Notes: generated by a model not told the origin, from the sequence alone. Shown: positions 46,101-54,670, numbered from the stretch's first letter. The stretch is 64,000 nt of DNA from Chryseobacterium viscerum (GCF_002899945.2 NZ_PPEG02000007.1:310001-374000), one strand, 5' to 3'. Made by a program: numbers and translations.

Positions 46101-46732
46101 GTTCAGGACCCAATTATACTTACGTATGGAGTACAGGAGCAACCACTCAGACAATAACGACTAGTATTGCGGGAGCTTATTCTGTGATAATCAGCAATGG
46201 AGTTTGTTCCAAAACTTTCTCTGCTCAACTGATCAATCCTGATCTGCCACAGTTTACAAATGTGGTGTATGATAATCATATTCTTACTCTTACGGCAAGC
46301 AATCCTACAGGAGGAACTTTAGAATATTCAATAGATGGAGGGTTGACATGGCAATCATCAAATGTATTTACAGGTATTTTGAATAATACAACATATTCTC
46401 TGATGGTAAGAGTGAAAGGCGCTAAATGTGGTACTTCGCTGGATTATTTCACATTTGTTATCAGTAATGCTATTACCCCTAATATGGATGGTATAAATGA
46501 TACCATAGATTTTACAGGAATCAGCGGATATAAAGATTTCGCAGCTTCTATCTTCGACAGATACGGAGCGGAAGTATTCAAAGCTGGAAAAGGTGATGCT
46601 ATATGGAAAGGATCTTTAAAAGGTCTCAATCTTCCTACAGGTACTTATTGGTACAGGGTACAATGGGAAAACCCGGCCAGTAAGAAAATGGAGCAGCGTT
46701 CAGGTTGGATTCTTCTAAAGAACAGAAATTAG
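43154..46732 (+). CDS. Choice-of-anchor L, T9SS type B surface protein 2 (expanded)
   Basis: 1192 aa. Same plan as its neighbours: signal peptide (to about residue 25, VLAQ), choice-of-anchor L domain (about 50-310, GIILSTGYANKAGN, YLFASKEYQQNFPC, DYQDPNFDSAVFL), Ig-like stretch and a type B sorting tail (ITPNMDGINDTIDFTG, IFDRYGAEVFK, GLNLPTGTYWYRVQW). It is about 400 residues longer because the middle carries repeated modules: 'CKGDSAILTASGGATYNWGN', 'CVGESVTLTASGGVTYNWGN' and 'CEGESVTLTATGGITYNWIG' units interleaved with 'Q.TLTIAAP.TITC' units. Surface-exposed; repeat expansion suggests a spacer lifting the binding domain from the cell. Own promoter and terminator. Confidence 0.9.
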   Translation: MLNRRRGNLFLALFLAFVGNFVLAQNKGRVEIAGKPKAASLRAGAFIDVNSPSYPESGYPITQLIKDVLISGGTCTNSSVSNVTVAPNLPATNQNRSWGYFNKSNTNFPFSKGIILSTGYANKAGNVFQGTLSDDLGTGGDVDLANALGISNNNLTNATSIEFDFVAASTEITFRYLFASKEYQQNFPCTITDGFALLLKKSTDPTYTNLAVLPAGAGAVSVTNIHPQYQNCGPKNEAYYGGTNTAQIETNFNGRTIPLTAKATVIPGETYHFKIVLADYQDPNFDSAVFLEAGSFDIGVKILDPAGVQLPGSVNMCDNTPQTFTASVQGANITYQWYLGTNPIAGATNASYTATQPGVYTVKVFIQGNSCPGEATITVVGGTSPTVQNATLTACYAAGNATFNLTSAQASISTTPGAVFSYYTTLADANAGNTNTIPTPTVYQSAGGTVYVRVANGFCAKVAELQLIKAPQMTVSIAPPIVLTCASSQTTLDASASVYPTGATFNWTTTGGNIVSGGTTLNPVINAAGTYTLTITKIYQPGNLSCTAVGNVTVTGNSAPPVTGLTTNKLKICKGDSAILTASGGATYNWGNGLSGTGNTQTVSPTVTTTYTVTAVGANGCVSQNPATITIEVSEPFTAQNAILHKCYQPGLTYNLTEAQPQITTTAGVTFTYYINQADANAANGNFIGTPTAYTPPANQTIYVLVSNGGCSYVVSLQLLSTPQTTLTIAAPQTITCTTPQITINASTSVVPAGSTIAWTTAGGTIVSGGNTLTPVVSAGGTYTLTVTNVSQPGNLSCTFTSTVTVQEDKVKPVAAVVSSQPRICVGESVTLTASGGVTYNWGNGLTGNGSTQVVSPTTTTVYTVFAVGANGCISATPATVTVQVGPPIAGLTASKLKICEGESVTLTATGGITYNWIGLTGNGNTQVVTPTITTEYSVYALGGNGCSSVNPAKVTIEVVPAIVSTLKDVFVCAGDKGTLDAGSGPNYTYVWSTGATTQTITTSIAGAYSVIISNGVCSKTFSAQLINPDLPQFTNVVYDNHILTLTASNPTGGTLEYSIDGGLTWQSSNVFTGILNNTTYSLMVRVKGAKCGTSLDYFTFVISNAITPNMDGINDTIDFTGISGYKDFAASIFDRYGAEVFKAGKGDAIWKGSLKGLNLPTGTYWYRVQWENPASKKMEQRSGWILLKNRN

Positions 46733-46754
46733 ATATTTTTTTAAAATATAAAAT

Positions 46755-46796
46755 AAACAACAAAATCTTTCAGCAACGGAAGATTTTGTTGTTTTT
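46755..46796 (+). terminator. Terminator of choice-of-anchor L gene 2
   Basis: 15-bp perfect inverted repeat (46755-46769 with 46780-46794) followed by T residues. Confidence 0.9.
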
Positions 46797-46997
46797 AAGA
46801 ATATCTGTTATCGTGTTTTGTGAATTATTTAAAATAGGGGATAAATATGTTAAAACAATTTGTAACAGGATGCTGCCACATTACGTAGCGATTGAACGAA
46901 TAGGGATTGATTAACAGAAATTTACTGTAAAAGGTTCTTATTTTGTTTTTTTATCGTAAAAAACACAAATATGTATATGAGATATTTAAAAAAAAAT

Positions 46998-47005
46998 TAA
47001 ATTTG
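46998..47005 (+). promoter_or_regulatory. -7 element of choice-of-anchor L gene 3
   Basis: TAAATTTG, 16 bases before ATG 47022; the same spacing as for the two upstream paralogues. Confidence 0.55.
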
Positions 47006-47021
47006 TTGAAACAAAAATATT

Positions 47022-49379
47022 ATGAGAAGACATCTACCGCTTTGTTTATTTTTTTTAGTCATTTCGACTTTTTTATTTTCACAAAACCAGCCACCCAGGA
47101 AGCAGGCAAAAGAAATGAGTACAACTCTATCAAGAAGAGCAGGTGCTTTTATTGATGTGAATGCCCCATCATATCCTGAGTCTAGTTTTACTATAGAGAA
47201 AATGGTAAAAGATGTATTGATCTCATCCGGGACCAATACCTGTCTGACACCTAATGTAACTAATGTGAAGATTACTCCTAATCATGCCGCAAGTAATGCA
47301 GACAGAGCTTGGGGATATTTTCATAAAGCTACAACCAACTTTCCCTTTAAAGATGGGCTTATCCTTTCTACAGGATATGCGAGAAGAGCTGGTAATACCT
47401 TCGAAGGCGGGCTTAGTGATGTCAACGGTGGAGGATCAGATGCTGATCTTGCACAAGTTATTGGGGTAGTGGAAAGTAGATTGAATGATGCTGTCCTTTT
47501 GGAATTTGATTTCGTTCCTACTACAAGTCAGATTAAATTTAATTATCTGATTGCATCCGAAGAATATACCGGTTCATTCCCGTGTACCTTTGCAGATGCT
47601 TTTGCAATCTTGCTTAGACCTACTTCAGGAGGTCCTTATGTGAATATGGCTGTGCTTCCGGGAGGAGCAGGACCAGTAAGTATTACCAATATCCACCCTG
47701 CAATATCAGGGAGTTGTGGTGCGGTAAATGAACAGTATTTTGCAGGGTATAACACCGGTAATGTTGAAACGAACTTTAATGGAAGAACAATTCCATTGAC
47801 GGCTACAGCAACAGTAGTAGCCGGGCAGCAATACCACTTCAAAATGGTAATTGCCGATTACAGTGACCATAGTTATGACTCTGCCGTATTCCTTGAAGGT
47901 GGATCTTTCAATATTGGAGTAGACCTTTTAGATCCTGCAGGCACAAAATTACCTTCTGATATCAATGTCTGTGACAACGTACCTCAGGTAATCACTGCTT
48001 CAGTAAATGATCCTAACCTTGTCTATCAATGGTATTTTAATGGTGCTCCGGTACCTAATGCCACTACCAATACTATTACGGCTGTACAACCGGGTACGTA
48101 TACTATTGAAGTAAGCGTTCCAGGAAATCCATGTCCGGGTAAAGCAACCATTCAGATTCACGGAGGAACAACTCCACAGGCTCAGGATGCGACATTGCTA
48201 CTTTGTACAACACCGGATATTACCACTTTTGATTTAAGTACAATTATGCCGGCGATAAGTCCGACTCCAGGAGCTATCTTCAAATTCTATGCAAACCAGG
48301 CTGATGCAGTTGCACAGAATAACAATTATATTCAGACTCCATTAAACTATAATGGAAACGATGGTCAAATCCTTTATGTGGTGGTTTCCAATGGTGGTTT
48401 CTGCAGCAAAATGGTTGAACTGAAATTACAGAAAGAAACAACACCAACAGCTAAAGTAAAAGCTTCCAGAATGCAAATCTGCCCGGGAGAATCTGTAACC
48501 CTTACCGCTGAAGGAGGAGATACCTATCTTTGGAGCAACTTTATGGGAACAGGCAATATGCAGACGGTTACTTTGTACCAGACTACAACATTTACAGTAT
48601 ACGCGCTTGGACCAAAAGGCTGTAAATCTCTGAATCCGGCAACTATTAGAATCGAAGTTGTTCCGGAAATCACTTCACCATTGAAAGATGTTGAAATGTG
48701 TATCGGTGATAAAGTGACTTTAGATGCAGGAGCAGGTACAGGTTATAAATATCTTTGGAGTACAGGAGCTACCACTCAGAAAATTGTTGTAGACCAATGG
48801 GGAATTTATACCGTGGAAATTGACAATGGGATCTGTAAGAAAATCTTCGAAGCTAAAGTAATGGGAGCAGCTACTCCTTTTGTTACTGCTTTAAACTATG
48901 AAAGCATCAAAAAAACAGTAACGATCACTGCTGAGAACCCTCCGATGAACAATTTACCAAGTACATTGGAATATTCCCTTGATAACGGAATCAGCTGGCA
49001 GGCTTCAAATGTGTTTACCAATCTTTTGGATAATACCAACTATACGGTTTTAGTAAGAAGAGTAGGGACACATTGTGTGGGTTCTCTTGAGTTCTTTACA
49101 CTGCAGATCAATAATATCATTACTCCTAATGAAGACGGAATCAATGATGTATTGGATCTAAAAGCTCTTGGGGGTTTCAAAAACTTTACAGGATCTGTAT
49201 ATGACAGATACGGAGTGGAAATGTTCAGATTCTCAAAAGAAGCTCCTATCTGGGACGGAACCGTAGGAGGGAAGAGACTTCCAACAGCAACATACTGGTA
49301 TAAGTTTAATTTTGAGTATCCAAAATCAAAAGCTCAGATGAACTGGTCAGGATGGATTATGTTGAAAAACAGAAATTAA
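47022..49379 (+). CDS. Choice-of-anchor L, T9SS type B surface protein 3
   Basis: 785 aa, close in length and layout to paralogue 1. Signal peptide at residues 1-22 (FLFSQ). Choice-of-anchor L domain at about 45-310 (SSFTIEKMVKDVLISSGTNT, GLILSTGYARRAGN, FNYLIASEEYTGSFPC, DYSDHSYDSAVFLEGGSF). Ig-like modules with YQWYFNG, CPGESVTLTAEGGDTYLWSN and LDAGAGTGYKYLWSTG. Type B T9SS tail (ITPNEDGINDVLDLKALG, VYDRYGVEMFR, KRLPTATYWYKFNF). Predicted outer-surface adhesin. The shared signal peptide end, promoter spacing and terminators suggest the three genes arose by duplication and are expressed separately. Confidence 0.9.
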   Translation: MRRHLPLCLFFLVISTFLFSQNQPPRKQAKEMSTTLSRRAGAFIDVNAPSYPESSFTIEKMVKDVLISSGTNTCLTPNVTNVKITPNHAASNADRAWGYFHKATTNFPFKDGLILSTGYARRAGNTFEGGLSDVNGGGSDADLAQVIGVVESRLNDAVLLEFDFVPTTSQIKFNYLIASEEYTGSFPCTFADAFAILLRPTSGGPYVNMAVLPGGAGPVSITNIHPAISGSCGAVNEQYFAGYNTGNVETNFNGRTIPLTATATVVAGQQYHFKMVIADYSDHSYDSAVFLEGGSFNIGVDLLDPAGTKLPSDINVCDNVPQVITASVNDPNLVYQWYFNGAPVPNATTNTITAVQPGTYTIEVSVPGNPCPGKATIQIHGGTTPQAQDATLLLCTTPDITTFDLSTIMPAISPTPGAIFKFYANQADAVAQNNNYIQTPLNYNGNDGQILYVVVSNGGFCSKMVELKLQKETTPTAKVKASRMQICPGESVTLTAEGGDTYLWSNFMGTGNMQTVTLYQTTTFTVYALGPKGCKSLNPATIRIEVVPEITSPLKDVEMCIGDKVTLDAGAGTGYKYLWSTGATTQKIVVDQWGIYTVEIDNGICKKIFEAKVMGAATPFVTALNYESIKKTVTITAENPPMNNLPSTLEYSLDNGISWQASNVFTNLLDNTNYTVLVRRVGTHCVGSLEFFTLQINNIITPNEDGINDVLDLKALGGFKNFTGSVYDRYGVEMFRFSKEAPIWDGTVGGKRLPTATYWYKFNFEYPKSKAQMNWSGWIMLKNRN

Positions 49380-49399
49380 AATTGATAATGTAATATAAA

Positions 49400-49441
49400 A
49401 GAAAGCCTTTCAGATTTATTTTGAAAGGCTTTCTGCTTTTT
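49400..49441 (+). terminator. Terminator of choice-of-anchor L gene 3
   Basis: 13-bp perfect inverted repeat (49400-49412 with 49422-49434), then GCTTTTTT. Confidence 0.9.
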
Positions 49442-49466
49442 TAAAGAATAAGATCTTTAATCCAAT

Positions 49467-49493
49467 AAAAAAAGCTCCTGATGAGGAGCTTTT
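49467..49493 (-). terminator. Terminator of rsmA
   Basis: 10-bp perfect stem (49470-49479 with 49484-49493) with a T run on the minus strand, next to the rsmA stop. Confidence 0.85.
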
Positions 49494-49500
49494 ATAGGTT

Positions 49501-50271
49501 TTATTTATTGTCTTTCCAGAGATTGGCGAAGTATATAAAGTCTGCTACACTTAGTTCTTCAGCTCTTTTGTCTAAAAATTCATGTCCTTTTAATGGCTCA
49601 GGAATATTTAATATTTTTAAAGCATTAGAAAGCTTTTTTCTTCTTTGATTGAAACCTGCTTTTACAATCTGCTTAAATAAAACTTCATTGCCTGCAAGAC
49701 CATCTTTTGGATTTCTTGTAAGGCGGATTACCCCGGATTTTACCTTTGGCGGCGGATTGAAGACATTCTCATGTACTGTAAACATGTAGGTTACATCATA
49801 ATAGGCCTGTATCAGAATAGAAAGAATACCGTAATCTTTAGTTCTCGGTACGGCAGCCGTTCTTTGAGCTACCTCTTTCTGGAACATTCCTACCATTTCA
49901 GGGATCAACTCGTAATGATCTACAATTTTAAACAAGATCTGTGAAGAAATGTTATATGGGAAATTTCCAATGATGGCAATCTGATCATCTTTGATAAAAC
50001 TGAAATCCTGTTTCAGGAAATCTCCTACAAAAGTTTCTTCAGTAACCTTTGTATAATTGTTTTTCAGGTATTCGATAGATTCTGTATCGATTTCTGCAAG
50101 ATAGATGTTCTGATCTTTTTCAAGAAGATATTTGGTAAGAACTCCCATCCCGGGACCTACTTCCATTATGTTATTATAGTTCTCAAAACTAAGACCTTCT
50201 ACGATTTTTCTTGCGATATTTTCATCTGTCAGGAAGTGCTGACCAAGATGCTTTTTTGCTTTTACACTCAA
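49501..50271 (-). CDS. rsmA: 16S rRNA (adenine1518/1519-N6) dimethyltransferase
   Basis: 256 aa. The start is TTG (50271), giving MSVKAKKHLGQHFLTDENIA; the GTG two codons on is an alternative, and no ATG fits. Typical KsgA motifs: KKHLGQHFL at the N-terminus, the SAM-binding EVGPGMGVLTKYLLE near residue 37, and GNFPYNISSQI near 103 as the NLPY-type catalytic motif. It dimethylates two adjacent adenines in the 3' helix of 16S rRNA late in small-subunit assembly. Divergent from ftsX, with 91 bases between them. Confidence 0.93.
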   Translation of the reverse strand: MSVKAKKHLGQHFLTDENIARKIVEGLSFENYNNIMEVGPGMGVLTKYLLEKDQNIYLAEIDTESIEYLKNNYTKVTEETFVGDFLKQDFSFIKDDQIAIIGNFPYNISSQILFKIVDHYELIPEMVGMFQKEVAQRTAAVPRTKDYGILSILIQAYYDVTYMFTVHENVFNPPPKVKSGVIRLTRNPKDGLAGNEVLFKQIVKAGFNQRRKKLSNALKILNIPEPLKGHEFLDKRAEELSVADFIYFANLWKDNK

Positions 50272-50362
50272 CGTTTTTTATGATTTTATTAACAGTGATT
50301 TTCTTTTTTTCGTCCCAAATTTCGGAAGATTTTTTCTATTTTAGCCAAAAATTTTAATATTA

Positions 50363-51262
50363 ATGGCTAAATCTGTAGATGAATTTAATAAGAAAAGGCT
50401 TCGGTCCAGCAATATTACAGTTGTGATAAGTATTGCCTTAGTGTTATTTTTGTTAGGGTTAATGGGGCTTATTTTGATTAATGCCCAGAAATATTCTGAC
50501 TATATCAAAGAACAATTGGTGGTGAACGCCTACTTTGATGAAAATTATGATGCTAAAGATTCTGTAAAAATTGCAAAACTAGAGGAAGAAACTTTTAAAA
50601 AGGTACAGACGTTAGCTCCTGTAAAAAAAGCGACCTATATCTCAAGAAGCATGGCTGCAAAAGAAGCCAAGAAAACGATGGGAATCGACAGTGATGCACT
50701 GTTTGAAGAAAATATTTTCCCTTCTTCCATTGAAGTTGCTTTAAAACCAGAATTTGTAGATCCTGCAAAAATTGATGAAGCAATTAAAGAAATCAAATCT
50801 GTTCCAGGGATTATTGATGTGAAAAATGACAGCACTTTAATGGTGGATGTTTACAATAACCTGAGCAGAATTTTAAAATGGATCTTAGGATTTTCAGTTC
50901 TGTTCCTGATATTGGCGGTTGTTTTGATCAACAACTCTATCCGTCTGAAAATATTCTCGAAGAGATTTATTATTAAAACAATGCAGCTGGTAGGAGCGAA
51001 AAGAAGATTTATCCTTAAACCTTTCATTATAGAAGCCGTTATTTTAGGAGCTATTGGTTCTTTAATAGGTCTTCTTGCCTTAGGAGGTGTTTGGTATTAT
51101 TTCACAAGCCAGATTGGTTCTGCTTTCGTACAGGACAACAACCAGTACTTCTGGTTAGTGATCTTAGTACTTGGAGTAGGAGTTTTTATTTCTGTCTTAA
51201 GTACGATTTTCGCTACATGGAGATTCTTAAAATCAAACGTTGACGACTTATACTACTCTTAA
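50363..51262 (+). CDS. ftsX: FtsX-like cell-division permease
   Basis: 299 aa. Four transmembrane segments: about 21-43, 170-192, 220-245 and 268-290. Between the first two lies the extracellular loop (residues 44-165: VVNAYFDENYD, SIEVALKPEFVDPAKIDEAI, VPGIIDVKNDSTLMVDVYN) with the FtsX extracellular-domain pattern. The C-terminal half is the FtsX/MacB-type permease fold (MQLVGAKRRFILKPFIIEA). FtsX works with the ATPase FtsE to switch on cell-wall hydrolases at division. FtsE is not adjacent, as usual in this phylum. It is followed after two bases by the DUF3098 gene. Confidence 0.88.
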   Translation: MAKSVDEFNKKRLRSSNITVVISIALVLFLLGLMGLILINAQKYSDYIKEQLVVNAYFDENYDAKDSVKIAKLEEETFKKVQTLAPVKKATYISRSMAAKEAKKTMGIDSDALFEENIFPSSIEVALKPEFVDPAKIDEAIKEIKSVPGIIDVKNDSTLMVDVYNNLSRILKWILGFSVLFLILAVVLINNSIRLKIFSKRFIIKTMQLVGAKRRFILKPFIIEAVILGAIGSLIGLLALGGVWYYFTSQIGSAFVQDNNQYFWLVILVLGVGVFISVLSTIFATWRFLKSNVDDLYYS

Positions 51263-51264
51263 AA

Positions 51265-51561
51265 ATGAGCAAAAAAACAAATAAATTTTCCGCTTCAGAC
51301 TTTGGACATGAAGCAGAAGTCCCACAGGAAAGCACTTTCTATTTTGGGCAGCAGAATTTCAAATGGATGCTGATAGGACTAGCATTCATTGTAGTAGGAT
51401 TTCTACTGATGATGGGACCGGATGCCAATACGGTAGATGGAAAATTTGACCCAAACTCATGGAATGACGGTATCTTTTCTATCAGAAGAATCAGAATAGC
51501 ACCTCTATTTGTTGTTATTGGATTTGTAATAGAAGTGTATGCTATCTTAAAAAGAAAATAA
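51265..51561 (+). CDS. DUF3098 membrane protein
   Basis: 98 aa with two transmembrane helices (about 31-50, WMLIGLAFIVVGFLLMMGP, and about 74-93, APLFVVIGFVIEVYAIL). The linker contains a conserved-looking DPNSWNDGIFSIRRIRIAP. This is the DUF3098 pattern, a Bacteroidetes family regularly found between ftsX and uppP. It may assist FtsX or membrane lipid recycling; function unproven. It begins two bases after ftsX. Confidence 0.85.
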   Translation: MSKKTNKFSASDFGHEAEVPQESTFYFGQQNFKWMLIGLAFIVVGFLLMMGPDANTVDGKFDPNSWNDGIFSIRRIRIAPLFVVIGFVIEVYAILKRK

Positions 51562-51584
51562 ATAAATAAAATAATTTTATTTAA

Positions 51585-51722
51585 GATTAAAAAATTTAAG
51601 AATTAAAAGATTCAGTTAAATATTAATCTGAAAATGTATACCCAGTGATACAATTTCATCTATCAAATGATTAATATTTATTTCGGCAATAGCCAGTCTT
51701 TTAATTCTTAAATCTTTTAATC
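51585..51722. repeat. Long inverted repeat between DUF3098 gene and uppP
   Basis: Left arm 51585-51612 and right arm 51695-51722 are inverted copies matching at 26 of 28 positions, separated by 82 bases. The arms are A/T only except for single G or C positions. The right arm is immediately upstream of uppP. No ORF inside. Confidence 0.75.
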
Positions 51723-51742
51723 TTTTAATTTTTTAAAGGAAT

Positions 51743-52561
51743 ATGGATTTAATCAAAGCAATTATTATTGCCATTGTAGAGGGGCTTACAGAATATCTTC
51801 CGATTTCTTCTACTGCACACATGGGATTTACGGCTAACCTTATGGGGCTGGAAGAAACAGAATTTTTAAAAATGTTTCAGGTATCTATTCAGTTTGGAGC
51901 CATTTTATCTGTGGTAGTAGCATACTGGAAGAAGTTTTTTGACTTAAATAATATTCAGTTCTATTTTAAACTAGCTTTTGCTGTAGTTCCGGCATTGGTA
52001 TTAGGATATTTATTCGATGATAAAATTGAAGCGATTCTTGGGAATCAGATTGCTATTTCTTCAGTATTGGTTTTAGGAGGTGTTGTCTTGCTATTTGCAG
52101 ATGATTGGTTTAAAAATCCTAAAATTGATGACGAAAAAGGAATTACCATAAGAAAAGCTGTTACCATTGGTTTCTGGCAATGTCTTGCGATGATGCCGGG
52201 AACAAGCCGTAGTGCAGCTTCTATCATTGGAGGGATGACACAGGGGCTTACCAGAAAAGCGGCTGCAGAATTCTCTTTCTTCCTTGCTGTACCTACGATG
52301 CTGGCAGTAACTGTATATTCAGTTTTTGTTAAAACCTGGGGAAAAGAAACACCCAATCCGCAGAAAGGATATGAAATGATTATGTCTTCACAGGATCACA
52401 TCATGATCTTCGTGATTGGTAATGTTGTAGCATTTATCGTAGCACTTATCGCTATTAAGGCATTTATTGGAGTACTTAATAAATATGGATTTAAACCTTG
52501 GGGCTGGTACCGTATTTTTGTTGGAGTTGCCCTGTTGATTTATTTTTATTTCTTTAAATAA
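51743..52561 (+). CDS. uppP: Undecaprenyl-diphosphate phosphatase
   Basis: 272 aa, integral membrane protein with about eight helices. Family motifs: EGLTEYLPISSTAH at residues 13-26 (the E and S/H residues of the first signature) and PGTSRSAASIIGGM near 152 (the second, with the catalytic-type Arg). Removes a phosphate from undecaprenyl diphosphate so the lipid carrier for cell-wall and glycan synthesis can be reused; the same enzyme can give bacitracin tolerance. Followed by truB after 26 bases. Confidence 0.95.
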   Translation: MDLIKAIIIAIVEGLTEYLPISSTAHMGFTANLMGLEETEFLKMFQVSIQFGAILSVVVAYWKKFFDLNNIQFYFKLAFAVVPALVLGYLFDDKIEAILGNQIAISSVLVLGGVVLLFADDWFKNPKIDDEKGITIRKAVTIGFWQCLAMMPGTSRSAASIIGGMTQGLTRKAAAEFSFFLAVPTMLAVTVYSVFVKTWGKETPNPQKGYEMIMSSQDHIMIFVIGNVVAFIVALIAIKAFIGVLNKYGFKPWGWYRIFVGVALLIYFYFFK

Positions 52562-52587
52562 GAAATTACTCATCTTTATACCCATTC

Positions 52588-53286
52588 ATGACTGCTGAAG
52601 AACTGAAATCAGGATACGTTTTTTTATTGGACAAGCCTTTGGACTGGACTTCCTTCCAGGCTGTCAATAAAATGAAATATAAACTTAAAAGGGAGTTTGA
52701 CCTTCCTAAGAAATTCAAAATAGGACATGCCGGGACCTTAGATCCCAGAGCAACGGGGCTTCTTATTGTCTGCTGTGGAAAATTCACGAAGAAAATTCCT
52801 GAAATTCAGGATGCTCCCAAAGAATATTGGACAGAGATCAAGATTGGCGTACAAACCGAATCTTATGACACTGAAAAACCTGAGATTCTTCATCAGGAAA
52901 TCACTCATATTTCTGAAGAACAGGTAAAAGAAGTCTTGGTAAAATTTGTTGGAGAAATCGAGCAGAAACCACCCATTTATTCAGCCATTAAGATTGATGG
53001 TGAAAGAGCTTACAACCTGGCAAGAGCGGGTGAAGAAGTGGAGATGAAGTCCAGAAAAACAACCATTCATTATATCCAGGATGTTAAAATAGATTTTCCT
53101 TTGATAAGTTTCTTAGTAGGCTGTTCAAAAGGAACGTATATCAGAAGTCTGGCACATGATATCGGGCAGGAATTGGGAGTAGGTGCCTATCTGACACAAC
53201 TAAGACGTACAAAAATCGGAGACTATGCTATTGAAGATGCTACAGATCAGTTTTTAAGTAACGACTACAGATTTGAAGGTCTATGA
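52588..53286 (+). CDS. truB: tRNA pseudouridine(55) synthase
   Basis: 232 aa, short form of TruB without an obvious PUA domain. GHAGTLDPRATGLL at about residues 47-60 includes the catalytic Asp53 (LDP). KPPIYSAIKIDGERAYNLAR near 130 and CSKGTYIRSLAHDIG near 173 are further family signatures. It makes pseudouridine in the T-loop of tRNAs. Its stop overlaps the next start by four bases (ATGA), so it is translationally coupled to the outer-membrane-like gene. Confidence 0.95.
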   Translation: MTAEELKSGYVFLLDKPLDWTSFQAVNKMKYKLKREFDLPKKFKIGHAGTLDPRATGLLIVCCGKFTKKIPEIQDAPKEYWTEIKIGVQTESYDTEKPEILHQEITHISEEQVKEVLVKFVGEIEQKPPIYSAIKIDGERAYNLARAGEEVEMKSRKTTIHYIQDVKIDFPLISFLVGCSKGTYIRSLAHDIGQELGVGAYLTQLRRTKIGDYAIEDATDQFLSNDYRFEGL

Positions 53287-53861
53287 AAATAAAATTATCC
53301 TTTTTTTTATTTGTATGTATTTTTTTTAAGACATTTTCTCAAGAAGTAGATACAGGAAAATCAAAAATGGACTTTTATTTAAACCCTTCTCTTAATGTGG
53401 GTTTTAATATTAATAAGAAGAATCAGACCAACAATTCGCAGTATATTGAAAATAGATCATCATTAGGAAATCTGACTTATGGTATTACTGCTATAGGAGG
53501 TTATAATTTTCTTCCTAACTTTGCACTGGGAACGGGGTTCAAATATAGCTTTATACAGGATAATTATCATTTGATTTATTGGGTTATTCAGCCGAAGATT
53601 ATTTTCTCTCCCGGGGAAAGACCTTTTTATATAGATATCAATTACGGAAAGCAACTTAATCACTCTGCTATTTCAGATACAGAGTTTTGGGGCGGGAGAC
53701 TTGGAATGCAGGTTTCTTATTCAAAAAGATTAAGCCAGGAAGGAGGAATTGTTTTTGAATCACACAAACTAAAAGATGGAGCTGATGGTTTTTTTATAGG
53801 TTTAAGCTATGGAATTACCATTTTCAGCAATAAAAATTATACCGGCTACGGAAAAGACTAA
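53283..53861 (+). CDS. Outer-membrane beta-barrel-like hypothetical protein
   Basis: 192 aa. Signal peptide at residues 1-19 (TFSQ). The mature protein is built of alternating amphipathic strands separated by short turns (YGITAIGGYNFLPNFALGTG, FYIDINYGKQLN, RLGMQVSYSKRLSQEGGIVF, GFFIGLSYGITIF), as expected for a small eight-strand outer-membrane barrel. No function can be named. It overlaps truB by four bases and rluF by one base, so it is made together with two RNA-modification enzymes, probably a chance operon. Confidence 0.7.
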   Translation: MKIKLSFFLFVCIFFKTFSQEVDTGKSKMDFYLNPSLNVGFNINKKNQTNNSQYIENRSSLGNLTYGITAIGGYNFLPNFALGTGFKYSFIQDNYHLIYWVIQPKIIFSPGERPFYIDINYGKQLNHSAISDTEFWGGRLGMQVSYSKRLSQEGGIVFESHKLKDGADGFFIGLSYGITIFSNKNYTGYGKD

Positions 53862-54583
53862 TGGAAAAAACGCGTATCAATAAATATTTATCAGAAGTAG
53901 GATACTGTTCAAGAAGAGCGGCAGATAAACTTTTGGAAGAAGGTAGAATTAAAATAAATGGTGAAATTCCTGAGTTGGGAACAAAAGTATCTGACGAAGA
54001 TCTTGTAGAAGTAGACGGGAAACCCATCAGAGAATCTGAGGAAAAGCCTATATATATAGCCTTTAATAAACCTGTAGGAATCGTTTGTACTACAGATACA
54101 AAGCGTGAGAAAAATAATATCGTAGACTATATCAACCACCCGAAAAGAATTTTTCCTATCGGAAGACTGGATAAGCCAAGTGAAGGACTTATTCTTTTGA
54201 CCAATGATGGAGATATCGTTAATAAAATTTTAAGAGCCCGTAATAATCACGAGAAAGAATATATTGTTCGTGTAGATAAACCAATCAATCCAAGATTCAT
54301 TGAAAAGATGAGGAATGGAGTTCCTATCCTGGATACGGTGACAAAAAAATGTGAAGTAGAGAAGATTGATGATATGAACTTCAGAATTGTTCTTACTCAG
54401 GGACTCAACAGACAGATCCGAAGAATGTGTGAATATCTTGGATATGAAGTAAAAAAACTGAAACGAATCCGTATCATGAACATCAAGCTTGATCTCCCAG
54501 TCGGAAAATGGAGAGATATGACAGAAGATGAAATGAATACTTTGAACACTTTGCTTTCTGATTCCAGCAAAACAATAGACTAG
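53861..54583 (+). CDS. rluF: 23S rRNA pseudouridine(2604) synthase, RluF type
   Basis: 240 aa. Residues 1-58 are an S4 RNA-binding domain (RINKYLSEVGYCSRRAADKL). The RsuA/RluB-type synthase domain has PIGRLDKPSEGLILLTNDGD near residue 98 with the catalytic Asp, KEYIVRVDKPI near 130 and TQGLNRQIRRMCEYLGYEV near 183. The NRQIRRMCEYLGYEV form is closest to RluF, which targets U2604 of 23S rRNA; RluB or RsuA specificity cannot be excluded by eye. Starts on the last base of the upstream gene's stop. Confidence 0.85.
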   Translation: MEKTRINKYLSEVGYCSRRAADKLLEEGRIKINGEIPELGTKVSDEDLVEVDGKPIRESEEKPIYIAFNKPVGIVCTTDTKREKNNIVDYINHPKRIFPIGRLDKPSEGLILLTNDGDIVNKILRARNNHEKEYIVRVDKPINPRFIEKMRNGVPILDTVTKKCEVEKIDDMNFRIVLTQGLNRQIRRMCEYLGYEVKKLKRIRIMNIKLDLPVGKWRDMTEDEMNTLNTLLSDSSKTID

Positions 54584-54670
54584 CTCGCAGCAGATATTTT
54601 AATGGTTTTCTAGTCATAAATTTCAGTATAAACTACTGAAAATGAATCTATAGTTATTTGTTAATTTTTC

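Noticed and set aside
46705..47155. Two ORFs of about 70 codons between choice-of-anchor L genes 2 and 3
   Set aside because: They overlap the terminator and promoter region or the start of gene 3 in another frame, and have no coding-like composition.
54621..54641. 8-bp hairpin after rluF considered as a terminator
   Set aside because: Good stem (TTTCAGTA with TACTGAAA) but no T run follows, so the evidence is too weak.
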